Positions 16,001 to 23,906 of a stretch of DNA of 64,000 bases are shown here, one piece after another. The notes under the pieces were generated by a model, which had not been told where the DNA came from, did not search any database, and saw only the letters and a program-made list of their open reading frames with translations. Source of the DNA: Nitrospira defluvii (GTDB taxonomy: Bacteria; Nitrospirota; Nitrospiria; Nitrospirales; Nitrospiraceae); the NCBI GenBank assembly GCA_011525625.1, contig WYAX01000016.1, forward strand, positions 248,001 to 312,000, given 5' to 3'. The translations under genes were made by a program, and so were the position numbers. Every line of letters starts with the position of its first letter. Position 1 is the stretch's first letter.

Positions 16001-18201
16001 ATGACGCCGGAGATTTCTATCTCGATGTCTACACCCCCACCGGTACGATTCTGTTCTCCCAGCAAGGCCTGAATGCCGCCGGCCTGACCGTGGATCTCTG
16101 GCGCAATCTGTACACGCTCAATTATCAACAAATCGCCGGACCGAGCGGCCGCCCGGAGCCGTCAATCAGCGAATACATTCCGTCGACTCCGAAAGTCGAG
16201 CCGCGAGCCTTGCAAGGAGACGCGGTGGCCGACCCGCCGCAAGTCGCCAGGTGGCGATTTTGGACGGAGGGTACCGGGTACGTGCAGCAGTTTCCTAATG
16301 GGTCAACAGGCGAATACGGTCCGGCCATTGTGGGGCTTTCGGACAAAGTCGACTACTGGGATATCTTCGATCTCGGCGGCGGGAATATCGCGCTGGGGAT
16401 CCAGCTGACCGACTCCGATGGCAAACTGGTCATGGCGTACTGGAATTCGCATTACGCCATGCCGGGCGGGGAAACCAAGGGCGGCATGCTCTTGTGGGAA
16501 AACGACATGGGCTTTGCCTCCAACAAGATTGGAGACGTACAAACGTTCAAGTTGATCAATATGGGGGCCGGGCGGTTCGCGCTTCAAATCACCGCAGGTC
16601 CGAATGCCGGCCAGTATCTCATGGGCCAGCAGGGCGGGTGGTATGTCTATGAATGGGGGTTTGGAAGCGGAAGCCTCTTCGCGATGCCACACGATGGGCC
16701 GCCATTGTCATTCGGGCTCTTGGCAGATTGCGATCAGCTTCCGATGCTGAAGATTACGCAGTCCGGCTACTTCCTTCAGCTTGGGGGCAAGGACCTCACC
16801 GGCTGCATGTTGAAAGACATGCGCCATTGCACGCTCGATGGCGCGACGCTGAGCGGAATCGCCACCCTGGCGCAGGCCGACTTTACCAGCGCCTCCCTTA
16901 AGAAAGCCGTCCTGTCCGGCCTGGACCTCAGCCACGCGCTGACCTGGAAGCAGGCTGACTTCACGGGCACGGATCTGAGCACGATCAAGAGCGCCGCGGG
17001 CGCGCATCTGGAAGGCGCCATCTTCAACGCCGCCACGCTTGGCCTGGTGTCCTACGCGGGTGCGCATCTTGCGGCGGCAAAATTCACGGTTGCCGGTGGA
17101 ATACCCGCCAACCTGACCGGCACAATCTTCACCGGCGCCGATCTCACCGGGGCTGATTTCACGGGCGCCACTCTCGTGGGTACCGACTTCCGCGGCGCCA
17201 TTCTGCATGGGACGATGTTCGATGGCTGCGATCTGACGCACGCCTTATTTGACAATGAACCGAACTTCACGCGTGCGACGACAGGGCGGACGACGTTCCA
17301 TGCGGCCGTGGTGCCGTTCTCCATCTTAGGAACAAACTGGACGTATTTGGACTTAACGTCAGCGACCATCACGGGCCTTCCCGATGCGATCCCCAAGTTG
17401 GTGGCCGATCAGGCGTTGCTTCCCGACGACTTCAATCTGCGCAATAAAGACTTCACCTGTTCCGGCGGCCCCGGCGCCTCGTTCCGAGGCACTCGCATGT
17501 ATGGTATTCAGCTGCAAGGCGCCAACCTGCAGGGAGCCCAGTTGCAAGGCGCGCTGCTCAAAAGCGCCAAGCTCGATGGGGCCAACCTGACCATGGCGGA
17601 CCTGACCGCCGCCTGGCTGATCGTTGAAACCGCCACACCGAGCACGCCGAAAGGTAAACTCGAGGCGGCCTCCCTCATTCAAACATTTTTGTTCAATACG
17701 GTGTTGGATCAAGCCCACTGCGACGGGGTGGATTTCACCGGTGCCATGTTCGCGACGAGTCTAGTCAGTACACAACCGGCCAGCGCCGAGAAGGCGTTCA
17801 TGAACGATGCCAAGTTTAATGATGCCTGGGTACTGGCGACGAATTTCAACGGCGCTCAGCTTTCAGGGGCTAATTTTGCCAACGCGCATCTGATCGGTGC
17901 CACGTTTCAGAACAGCGGATCGGTGCAAACCCAGTTGACTCCGTCGAATCGAGACGGGAGCGATGCGAGTAGCGCGCACGCCGACATCAGAGGGACCGAT
18001 TTCACCGGCGCCAACATGGACGGAATCGACATGATCGGGGCTATTGTCGGGGCCTCAGGCGGTTTCTTCGAGAGAAAATGTACAGGATATGACCACGTGA
18101 GTATCCCCGTGGCGTTCAACTACGGCCCGACACTGTTCGGCAATACGACGCCCAACACCAAGTGCCCCGACGGCAATTCCGGCCCCTGTCACGTCGCCTA
18201 A
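13084..18201 (+). CDS. Giant multidomain protein: unknown N-terminal region, NHL-like propeller, pentapeptide repeats (1705 aa)
   Basis: The start is the ATG at 13084 with GAGGAGG upstream; the frame extends back to 12850 but that part is unlike protein. No signal peptide. Residues 1-~230: unknown beta-rich domain. ~440-560: long hydrophobic/helical stretch (SLTAFIDLAVPTFALLLAAG). ~560-670: beta domain. ~830-1010: NHL/propeller-like repeats (RLLAPALVAIRPDQTMLVLE, GNQRIQAFSRGG). ~1080-1230: a beta region with FALQITAGPNAGQYLMG. ~1235-1650: many pentapeptide A(D/N)LxX units (TGADLTGADFTGATL, LQGANLQGAQLQGALL), interrupted twice by irregular segments. The C-terminal end has two Cys. The right-handed beta-helix of pentapeptide repeats usually mediates protein contacts. 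Role unknown. Confidence 0.8.
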   Translation: MSTHSFQGNRAHRDLHFDLRWCGPTHTTEDYTLHVGGRSHRLARHTPDTLAACSVTGTPTHFAMQVAVQTDAPQFIYVTVPPKVPNGFPTLSSVCIHTADDAGSYAVDDVAKAVVFMNPSLTMLTTAPAQTVLGYIGNNNNLEPLSFLISTLGSAWCQTVGVVDAAGQPVLKPNGTQFYTYDLHPSIITASAMPSRQSKALIYSDAALQGTRWTVLPGVSVLDMNAQNTTAEAWPRAKPAGPAGRQPPGNRDGYHVAVQDGGPNYGLSVAVKSLSENNGNIVIDLTVSNSYIRHTSVFVSFLQADGGTPIPVTNDAWLKQVFGLCAPWISDCLNWLLQNGLDSSALLGTNTLKFLGSVGAESTFLGIPVKAANTEFTFALPNNGSAGKIRILVGSLGVTSGNDCDPVAAWFGLSLTAFIDLAVPTFALLLAAGVQTNALFDKMFKDVSVLLPIASNVYASIKDLFTDPSKVGKDISSLVLTLGNVLVKSVLTKPDVLASLAAYFGTEEAEEAIPFVGWGFKVLAIEATVEQLAQTVGEVVGSPRVVEFDLQVTMDAQITVAPEQAFPDNASSFTITAQYTGTTTRTYSGTMPRDKVPGIVVDWKDVPVGGKVSFVVAMFDTNGWGVGKGQAGPFDNVLGGHPVFTATVTVKQELYPLTADTIYQHRQLLQYQGGYQWVPEAQAPTQTAANLGTGSDGGLEGLGNITLTDDLGVLGYVWEASGQGMPPPMGGGGGTPELYTMSNLGYRPIPGGDPTHWPDAGYMTAPEGYSGAPIPLYVRTAPGAGSSAPRFLYLDPSGDKDGGYHLREVTPVTDQAVPMGDARRQFNLATGRSWGRFAILPTSMAIHSNGYVVAVNSSCDHLLILALPTGSSADADAPWASAPLQPGTAPGRLLAPALVAIRPDQTMLVLEAGNQRIQAFSRGGHPVPVFSARKPSFWFPLISHAAPNKTLYLSMSVDVANYAFVLSQVGNGYDAGDFYLDVYTPTGTILFSQQGLNAAGLTVDLWRNLYTLNYQQIAGPSGRPEPSISEYIPSTPKVEPRALQGDAVADPPQVARWRFWTEGTGYVQQFPNGSTGEYGPAIVGLSDKVDYWDIFDLGGGNIALGIQLTDSDGKLVMAYWNSHYAMPGGETKGGMLLWENDMGFASNKIGDVQTFKLINMGAGRFALQITAGPNAGQYLMGQQGGWYVYEWGFGSGSLFAMPHDGPPLSFGLLADCDQLPMLKITQSGYFLQLGGKDLTGCMLKDMRHCTLDGATLSGIATLAQADFTSASLKKAVLSGLDLSHALTWKQADFTGTDLSTIKSAAGAHLEGAIFNAATLGLVSYAGAHLAAAKFTVAGGIPANLTGTIFTGADLTGADFTGATLVGTDFRGAILHGTMFDGCDLTHALFDNEPNFTRATTGRTTFHAAVVPFSILGTNWTYLDLTSATITGLPDAIPKLVADQALLPDDFNLRNKDFTCSGGPGASFRGTRMYGIQLQGANLQGAQLQGALLKSAKLDGANLTMADLTAAWLIVETATPSTPKGKLEAASLIQTFLFNTVLDQAHCDGVDFTGAMFATSLVSTQPASAEKAFMNDAKFNDAWVLATNFNGAQLSGANFANAHLIGATFQNSGSVQTQLTPSNRDGSDASSAHADIRGTDFTGANMDGIDMIGAIVGASGGFFERKCTGYDHVSIPVAFNYGPTLFGNTTPNTKCPDGNSGPCHVA

Positions 18202-18325
18202 GGACAAGGGCGCGACGGCGCGGACCGGCGTGTCAGCATGATAAACGGGTCGGGAGAAGAACACCCTCATCTCGTGGCTGCGAGCCCACGTGACCGGCGC
18301 GGGGTAGCCCAGATCGCACGCGTTC

Positions 18326-19324
18326 CTACGAAACGGGAAATTTGGGGACATACTGCCGCTCGCCATCGGACGCCCACAAGCCATAGTGCCCTTCGGCGCC
18401 GTTCGGCCCTTGCCAGGGCGCGGCGGGCGGTACCGCCGCATTGCGATTGCTTTTCCACGCTTCATCGATCGCTTCGAAATAGTACGCGACGACTCGTCGC
18501 TGAAGGGACCACTGCCGGACGGCCTCGAAATAGGACCGAGCGTTCTCCACCGTGTTGATCGAATTATTAAAGCTGATCCCGGCCGAGGGCCAGCCGGTTT
18601 CACCGATCATCACGTCGCATTGTGGATTCACGGCGGCGACGGCGGCTGTGATGCGGTCGAACGCCCGGGTGACGCTGAGAAGGCTGTCTTGAATCGTCCC
18701 CGGAGGATTCGGCGGATACAGATTGCACAGAATGAAGTCGCAGTTGCGAACCAGCGTCTGGAGCGGGGCGAGGTACGGAGAGGCGGGATTCGTGAGCTGC
18801 CCAAAGGTCTGCGAGCGCACACCCACTCTCAATCCGAGTGTCTTCGCGGCCGGCTTATGGGCGGTGAGCATGGCCGTGACTGCGTCGGTCGTCGCCGTAT
18901 CGGTGACATATTCGTTCGTGAAGACGAGGGACGTCACGGTGTGTGGAAACACGGCGTTGGCTTCCTGCGCCGCGGTACAGGCCGCGGCGATTTCCGCCTG
19001 CTGCAGTTCAGGAGTCGACTGCTGATACATACCTTGCGAGACTTCGATGACCCGCTGCCCTCGTCGCTGATTCAGGAGCGCGGCCGCGCCGGCGACCCGG
19101 CAATTGGAATCGACCTGATTCCACGGGGTGCCGGGAGGATAATAGCCCGCATAACCCATGCTATAGGTACTGATCTTCTCGAACGAGGAGGCGATGGTCT
19201 CGAGCATGCGCACAATGTCTTCCTGGCTGTATGAATTCCACGGAGGCGTGGACGCGCGAGGCGATGTTCCGCTCCAGGCTCCGACATAGGGGCTGAATGC
19301 GACGCCGAGATAGTTCGTTGGCAT
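18326..19324 (-). CDS. Glycoside hydrolase family 17-like protein (beta-1,3-glucanase fold)
   Basis: 332 residues; GGGAGG precedes the ATG. The start YLGVAFSPYVG, the Asn-Glu acid/base motif in LVFTNEYVT and the nucleophile motif MIGETGWPSAG are the GH17 signatures. They are followed by AYYFEAIDEAWKSN and GHYGLWASDGERQYV, typical of the C-terminal end of the TIM barrel. The fold acts on beta-1,3-glucans by hydrolysis or transglycosylation. No signal peptide is visible, which is unusual for a glucanase. It starts 14 bases after the stop of the serine hydrolase gene, so the two are likely one transcript. Confidence 0.85.
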   Translation of the reverse strand: MPTNYLGVAFSPYVGAWSGTSPRASTPPWNSYSQEDIVRMLETIASSFEKISTYSMGYAGYYPPGTPWNQVDSNCRVAGAAALLNQRRGQRVIEVSQGMYQQSTPELQQAEIAAACTAAQEANAVFPHTVTSLVFTNEYVTDTATTDAVTAMLTAHKPAAKTLGLRVGVRSQTFGQLTNPASPYLAPLQTLVRNCDFILCNLYPPNPPGTIQDSLLSVTRAFDRITAAVAAVNPQCDVMIGETGWPSAGISFNNSINTVENARSYFEAVRQWSLQRRVVAYYFEAIDEAWKSNRNAAVPPAAPWQGPNGAEGHYGLWASDGERQYVPKFPVS

Positions 19325-19338
19325 AAGTCCTCCCTGAG

Positions 19339-20730
19339 TTAGCGGGACGCCGTTCGGGTGAATGTGCCCAATCCTTCCCGATCCAAATTTTCAACCGTTA
19401 CGTGGGTCGCAGCACCCGTTGCGCCGATGGTGAACGTGACACCGCTCAACCCGACGGCGTTTTCACCGGTCGTGGCATAGTAAAACGTGTTGTGGTTATA
19501 GTGGGTCAGCGAAAACTCCGTGGGCGTCAGTCCTTGTCGCATGGTGAGGGCGCGGCCGCGCCTGAGGATGTCGAGCGGCCCGTAGAGATCGTTGAGGTAC
19601 CGGCCTGCGTAACATGTATGTGCCAACGCGTGGACAGGCGCAGGAAGACGTGCGGCGTAGTCGATCGGGCTATGCCCGTCCTGTGCCATTTCTTCAAAGA
19701 TCGGTCGAAACCGAGCGAGCCAATCCTGTGTGACCCTGCCATAGGTCACCAGCTCGACGAAACTCTTTGCCAACGCCTCAGGGACACCGATCGGTTGGCC
19801 GTTGGTGAGGACGACGATTCCCAGCTGCTCGGCAGGCAGGAGAGCGACGGCGGTGGCGGCGCCCAGCTCGAAGGCACCGGAATGTCCGAGGGTGACCCGC
19901 CCCAGTTCGTCGTAATTCACATTCCATCCCAATCCGTAGAACCCGTATCGGGCGTCGATCGGTTGAGACGGGGTATTCACCATATGGGGTCGATAGGTTT
20001 CCGCCAGTGCCTTCTCCGCAATGAGGGGGCGGCCGTTGTAGGTGCCTCGATTCAAATGTAAGCGCATCCATCGCGCCATGTCGGTGACTGTCGAGCTGGC
20101 ACCGCCTGCCGGGGCTTGCGCGTCGGGCCTACGCTGATAGCGAGCCCTCCAGCGGCCGTCGATCAACACATGGCCGCGCGCGCGGTTGGCCCGCGCGAGG
20201 AAGTCGGCCAGACGCGAGCTTGTCGCGTGCATGCCTAATTGTTTATACAACCGTTCCGAGGAGAGCGCTTCCCATGACTGCCCGGCGGCGTTGGCCGCAG
20301 CAACGGCTCCTGCCGTCAAGCCGAAATTCGTGTAGGCGTGCTGCGAACGGAATAGATTGTGTGTGGGAATGTGACGCAAGCGGCGCAGAATTTCCTCACG
20401 ACCATACCCCATGTCTTCGAGCTGGTCGCCCGCATGTTCGGGTAATCCGCTCCGGTGTGAACACATGTCGCGAATGGTGAGCGAGGCCGTGATGGACGCA
20501 TCGTGCATGCGAAAGTCCGGACTGTGATCTACCAGGCGGTCGTCCCACGTCACGATCTTGTCGGAGACCAATCCGGCGATGACGGTGGACGCGAGCGGCT
20601 TGGACAGCGACGCGAGTTGAAACACAGTGTCCGGGTCTACTCTGGCTGGTTTGCCAATTTCCCGGCGGCCAAATCCCTTGGCATCTATCATGCGGTCCTG
20701 GTGGACGACGGCGACGGCTGCTCCCGGCAC
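19339..20730 (-). CDS. Class C beta-lactamase-like serine hydrolase, probably 5'-truncated
   Basis: 463 residues. Catalytic motifs: ASLSKP (SxxK, Ser near residue 42), YTNFG (YxN), and LGHSGAFELG in place of KTG. The C-terminal ~110 residues form an extra domain as in family S12 esterases/peptidases. The reading frame begins at a GTG exactly at VPGAAVAVVHQDR. Family members normally have a ~20-residue helix before this point, often with a signal peptide. Here an in-frame TAA lies six bases upstream, followed almost at once by the end of the foreign-looking neighbour. I infer a lost 5' end; translation from GTG remains possible. Confidence 0.75.
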   Translation of the reverse strand: MPGAAVAVVHQDRMIDAKGFGRREIGKPARVDPDTVFQLASLSKPLASTVIAGLVSDKIVTWDDRLVDHSPDFRMHDASITASLTIRDMCSHRSGLPEHAGDQLEDMGYGREEILRRLRHIPTHNLFRSQHAYTNFGLTAGAVAAANAAGQSWEALSSERLYKQLGMHATSSRLADFLARANRARGHVLIDGRWRARYQRRPDAQAPAGGASSTVTDMARWMRLHLNRGTYNGRPLIAEKALAETYRPHMVNTPSQPIDARYGFYGLGWNVNYDELGRVTLGHSGAFELGAATAVALLPAEQLGIVVLTNGQPIGVPEALAKSFVELVTYGRVTQDWLARFRPIFEEMAQDGHSPIDYAARLPAPVHALAHTCYAGRYLNDLYGPLDILRRGRALTMRQGLTPTEFSLTHYNHNTFYYATTGENAVGLSGVTFTIGATGAATHVTVENLDREGLGTFTRTASR

Positions 20731-20781
20731 GCCATTTTATAGCCTTACAATCGGGCTCTTGCGGCTGGTGCCGCTGGCGTA

Positions 20782-21903
20782 CTAGTCAAAAGTGCTCCAC
20801 AGTTCGCGGCACTCGTCGGAAAGCGCCGCGGACTTAAATTGCCTTTGGATATCGCGATGAGAAATCCACATAGCAGGATCGAAGGGCAAACTCCCAGGTT
20901 GGTAACCGTTAAACTGAGTTGAGCGACTTGGATAATCTCCAGGCCAGTTTGCTTTTGGTTGATTGAGCAATGAGGGGGTGCTCCTCCTCGTTTGCCATGC
21001 CGTTACAAGTTCAGGACAAAGTTTTCTGACAACACTGATGGAGCTGTCCAATGTTCCGCGCATTGTCGCTTCCGCGTGCTCAGTAAGTACTGGCGGTCTG
21101 GTGTTGTCTATGAAAGCCTCAATTTGGGACCGGCAAGGGTCGCTCGGAAGGTGTTCAGCCGTCATCGCCCGCGGGATCACTTTTCCATCTGGCCCTAGCA
21201 GATGGGGCTGACGAGGGATGACTTGGTTTATGTTAATACGTCGACCTCTATGGGTCGCCATGTTCCGAAAGTCAGTGACCCATTCTACCCATCCCAACGG
21301 CCCAGCTTCCGAAATTGCCCGATCTAACATGCCAAGAAACGTGGATTGTATTGGGTGGGTGGCGATTCGAAGCGCTTCTTGGGCACCCTTCAGATCGGCA
21401 TACTGAATATTTTTCGGCAGAGCCAAAACGCCGATGACCGATGCTCCAAGGCAGTCAAGAGCGGCCACCACAGATCGGAAGAACCCTACAGCATGTAGCG
21501 TTGCTAAACGACGTGCAAGATCATCATTTGGGCATTTCCTGGGTGGAACGTTGACAGAAATTTGACCATGCGGCCCAACGTTCACACAATCTGCCAGAAA
21601 GTCACTCTCTTTGTCCCAGTTGTCAATCGCTTCGAGGAGATGAAGCCCAGCCTCACTAAGATTCTGTCGGATGCCTCGGACGCATTCGAGGAGATAGTGA
21701 CTAATCAGTATGCGTCGACTCGTCCCTGGATGAGGTGCCCACCAGCTGACCCCGTAGTTTGTGTCGTCAAGGTCATTGAAAATTTCGCGGTAAAGAGTTT
21801 CAACTTCGGGAACATTGACACCTATTGCTTGCGGAAAGGCCAATTCAGGGTCCTCTCCCGCCCCGAAAGGTCTTGTAAGGCTACCAAGATCAGTCGTCCT
21901 CAT
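20782..21903 (-). CDS. Unknown helical protein with HEPN-like RX4H motif
   Basis: 373 residues from the ATG at 21903, with GGAAGGGAG five bases upstream; a GTG two codons earlier is less likely. The sequence is mostly alpha-helical without signal or membrane segments. The segment WVEWVTDFRNMATHRGRR contains RNMATH, the RX4H pattern of HEPN nucleases, inside a helix-like context and followed by basic residues. HEPN proteins are common in toxin-antitoxin and anti-phage systems. By eye the base composition is more AT-rich than the neighbours, and the gene's 3' end abuts the truncated serine hydrolase, which suggests acquisition. The family assignment is tentative. Confidence 0.55.
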   Translation of the reverse strand: MRTTDLGSLTRPFGAGEDPELAFPQAIGVNVPEVETLYREIFNDLDDTNYGVSWWAPHPGTSRRILISHYLLECVRGIRQNLSEAGLHLLEAIDNWDKESDFLADCVNVGPHGQISVNVPPRKCPNDDLARRLATLHAVGFFRSVVAALDCLGASVIGVLALPKNIQYADLKGAQEALRIATHPIQSTFLGMLDRAISEAGPLGWVEWVTDFRNMATHRGRRININQVIPRQPHLLGPDGKVIPRAMTAEHLPSDPCRSQIEAFIDNTRPPVLTEHAEATMRGTLDSSISVVRKLCPELVTAWQTRRSTPSLLNQPKANWPGDYPSRSTQFNGYQPGSLPFDPAMWISHRDIQRQFKSAALSDECRELWSTFD

Positions 21904-22128
21904 ATGCACTCCCTTCCAAGTTCTTGAGTTATTGTCTCATCGTTTTTTTTCGCGCTAGGTTCATCGTGCCAGGTCTTCTGTTGTTCGCTTGTGAAAGATT
22001 CTAGTATTTCGCACAACGCGAGCACAGGGAATGAGCGGACTTACCCCTCACTCTTGTGTTGCGAGCAAGGAGCGCGACCTGCGTTCTCTTTTTGATTTCT
22101 TGGAAAGTCATTGTCCTAAAGGTCGGGT

Positions 22129-22210
22129 CAGGCCGGTTCCCTACGTGCGCGCGTCCAACGAGGGGAGTCTTGGACCGCGCGTTGCGCGAGCATGGGGAAC
22201 TGCCAGGCCA
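22129..22210. repeat. Hairpin repeat family 1, copy A
   Basis: Core GCGCGCGTCCAACGAGG ... CGCGCGTTGCGCGAGCA with outer arms that pair (GGCCGGTTCCC with GGGGAACTGCC). Imperfect inverted repeat of ~80 bp. It lies just beyond the 3' end of the ynfA remnant, the same relative place as copy B has to intact ynfA. Confidence 0.8.
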
Positions 22211-22234
22211 GCCTTCTTCGTCTTTCCCGTTTAT

Positions 22235-22421
22235 CTACCTCGGCCAATACATCATCACCGCCACACCCACCAGGCACACCGTCGCTCCGATGACATCGAA
22301 TCGATCCGGCTCCACATGATCGACCAGCCCGCCCCAGAGGATCGAGAGAATGATGAACCGGCCGCTGTACGCGGCATAGAACTGGCCGAAGTGCGACGGC
22401 TGATAGGTCGGCACGATGCCG
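22235..22421 (-). pseudogene. 3' remnant of ynfA (UPF0060)
   Basis: The minus-strand translation ([20 protein letters not shown] then [19 protein letters not shown] and [11 protein letters not shown]) matches the last ~62 residues of the intact YnfA at 23907. It has several substitutions and a TAG stop in place of TAA. Upstream of ~22421 the similarity ends abruptly and no start exists. Together with copy A of the hairpin repeat it forms a diverged direct duplicate of the block at 23800-24093. Confidence 0.8.
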
Positions 22422-22607
22422 GTATGAGGATGAGGGGGCAGGGCTGGTAACTAGCATTTGCGCCTGATTTTGCTCGGCCGGAGGGTGCGTTCAGAGATTG
22501 CTCGAACCGCGTCTCGCGAGTCGCGACAGACGGATCCCCGGAGCACGCCAGAGCAGGGGACTCTGCCATCATCTGCAGGGCGCACTCTTCCACATTACTA
22601 GCCATTC

Positions 22608-22635
22608 TGGACAATCTAGCTGGTTTGGGTATATC
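22608..22635 (+). promoter_or_regulatory. Candidate promoter of the toxin-antitoxin pair
   Basis: TGGACA at 22608-22613, 16-base spacer, TATATC at 22630-22635, then GGAGGAG and the antitoxin ATG at 22659. Moderate match to sigma70 consensus. Confidence 0.4.
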
Positions 22636-22658
22636 CTCACCACACATGGAGGAGAGCG

Positions 22659-23060
22659 ATGTCCAAGCTGACTTACAGGAATAGTCAGGGCCAACTGGTG
22701 GATATGTCCACCGTGGCGGCGACGAAAGTGAAGAACGAATTCGGGTCGGTCCTGGAGCAGGCGATCCATGGCGGCGCCGTAGCGATTACCCGTCACGAAC
22801 TCCCGAAGGCCGTGCTCCTGTCCTATGAAGAATTTGTTGCGCTGGTGAAGGACCGTGCGCCTCAGCTCAATGATCTTGCCAACGAGTTCGATGCCTTGCT
22901 GGCCGATATGCAGACGGCGAAATCCAGGCAGGGCATGGCAAAGGCGTTCGAAGCGCCGGCTTCACGATTGGGCCGCGCCGCCGTTTCGGCCGCGCGCAAG
23001 GCACATTCCTCGTCAGCCAAGTCGTCTCGCCGAATGTCTCGTAGCCGCCGCGCCCCATGA
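22659..23060 (+). CDS. Phd/YefM-like antitoxin
   Basis: 133 residues, ribosome-binding site GGAGGAG. The middle part VDMSTVAATKVKNEFGSVLE, then GAVAITRHELPKAVLLSYEEFVAL, is the classic Phd/YefM pattern (S.tea..n.f..vl..a...gpv.ItR....vavlis.eeye.l). This family binds operator DNA through its N-terminal half and neutralises the toxin with its disordered C-terminus. The C-terminal ~45 residues are Ala/Ser/Arg-rich and probably disordered. It overlaps the toxin gene by 4 bases (ATGA), so translation is coupled. Confidence 0.85.
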   Translation: MSKLTYRNSQGQLVDMSTVAATKVKNEFGSVLEQAIHGGAVAITRHELPKAVLLSYEEFVALVKDRAPQLNDLANEFDALLADMQTAKSRQGMAKAFEAPASRLGRAAVSAARKAHSSSAKSSRRMSRSRRAP

Positions 23061-23701
23061 GCGGTATCAGAACGCCACGTTTCTACGTCATTGCCGGGGT
23101 GAACGGCGCAGGCAAGAGCAGCATAGCCGGAGCAACCTTTCGCGCGCTCGGGAGCGATTACTTCAATCCTGATGAAGCCGCGCGTCGTCTCATGGCCGCC
23201 AATTCCGGGCTCAGTCAGAAGGATGCCAATGGCATAGCCTGGAGGCAGGGTGTGCGCTTGTTAACGCGGGCGCTTGAGGAGCGTCTGGATTTCGCGTTCG
23301 AGACGACACTCGGGGGGCATACGATCACGCAACTGCTCGGCCAGGCTGCCTCAGGGGGGATCGAGGTTCATATTTGGTATGTGGGGCTGACCAGCCCGGA
23401 ATTGCATCTTGAACGGGTACGCGCCAGAGTCAGCCGTGGTGGCCACGACATTCCCGAGCGCGACGTCAGGCGTCGTTACGAACATAGTCGTCTCAATCTC
23501 ATTGCACTGCTTCCTCATCTGACGGCCTTGCGGGTCCATGACAATAGCCTGGAGGCGGATCCCGCTGCCGGAAAGGTGCCCTTGCCTCGCTTGGTGCTCC
23601 AGATGGAAAGAGGAGCGATGATCGGCCCGGCTGACCTCTCGCCCACACCGGACTGGGCCAAGCCGATCGTCGCCGCCGCCCTCAAGTTAAGCCGGAGGTG
23701 A
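23057..23701 (+). CDS. Zeta-toxin-like P-loop kinase
   Basis: 214 residues. Walker A AGVNGAGKSS near residues 13-22, then DYFNPDEAARRL, FAFETTLGG, and RVRARVSRGGHDIPERDVRRRY with SRLNLIALL. This series is shared by zeta/PezT-like toxins, which phosphorylate UDP-N-acetylglucosamine or related substrates and so block wall synthesis. The start codon overlaps the antitoxin stop. Pairing a zeta-like toxin with a Phd-type antitoxin (instead of epsilon/PezA) is seen in many chromosomal modules. Substrate not known. Confidence 0.85.
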   Translation: MSGIRTPRFYVIAGVNGAGKSSIAGATFRALGSDYFNPDEAARRLMAANSGLSQKDANGIAWRQGVRLLTRALEERLDFAFETTLGGHTITQLLGQAASGGIEVHIWYVGLTSPELHLERVRARVSRGGHDIPERDVRRRYEHSRLNLIALLPHLTALRVHDNSLEADPAAGKVPLPRLVLQMERGAMIGPADLSPTPDWAKPIVAAALKLSRR

Positions 23702-23799
23702 TTCTCATTGACGGATCTTCCTCCAGGTCTTCCCGCGGTTGTCTCTGCTGCCGAGAGCTGTGATACCTATTCCTTTCCCTCCCATTCTCCTCGCGAGGC

Positions 23800-23883
23800 G
23801 GCCTGGCCGGTTCCCTACGTGCGCGCGTCCAACGAGGGCCTTCTGATGCCGCGCGTTGCACGAGCAGGGGGAACCGCCAGGCC
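23800..23883. repeat. Hairpin repeat family 1, copy B
   Basis: Core GCGCGCGTCCAACGAGG ... CGCGCGTTGCACGAGCA. The outer arms GGCCTGGCCGGTTCCC and GGGGAACCGCCAGGCC are nearly perfectly complementary, giving an ~84 bp hairpin. It lies between the converging zeta toxin and ynfA genes. Confidence 0.85.
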
Positions 23884-23906
23884 AGCCTCTCCCTCTATCC
23901 CTTCTT

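Noticed and set aside
22031-22450. 139-codon plus-strand frame over the ynfA remnant
   Set aside because: It is the complement of the remnant and of hairpin copy A; composition is His/Arg/Pro-rich.
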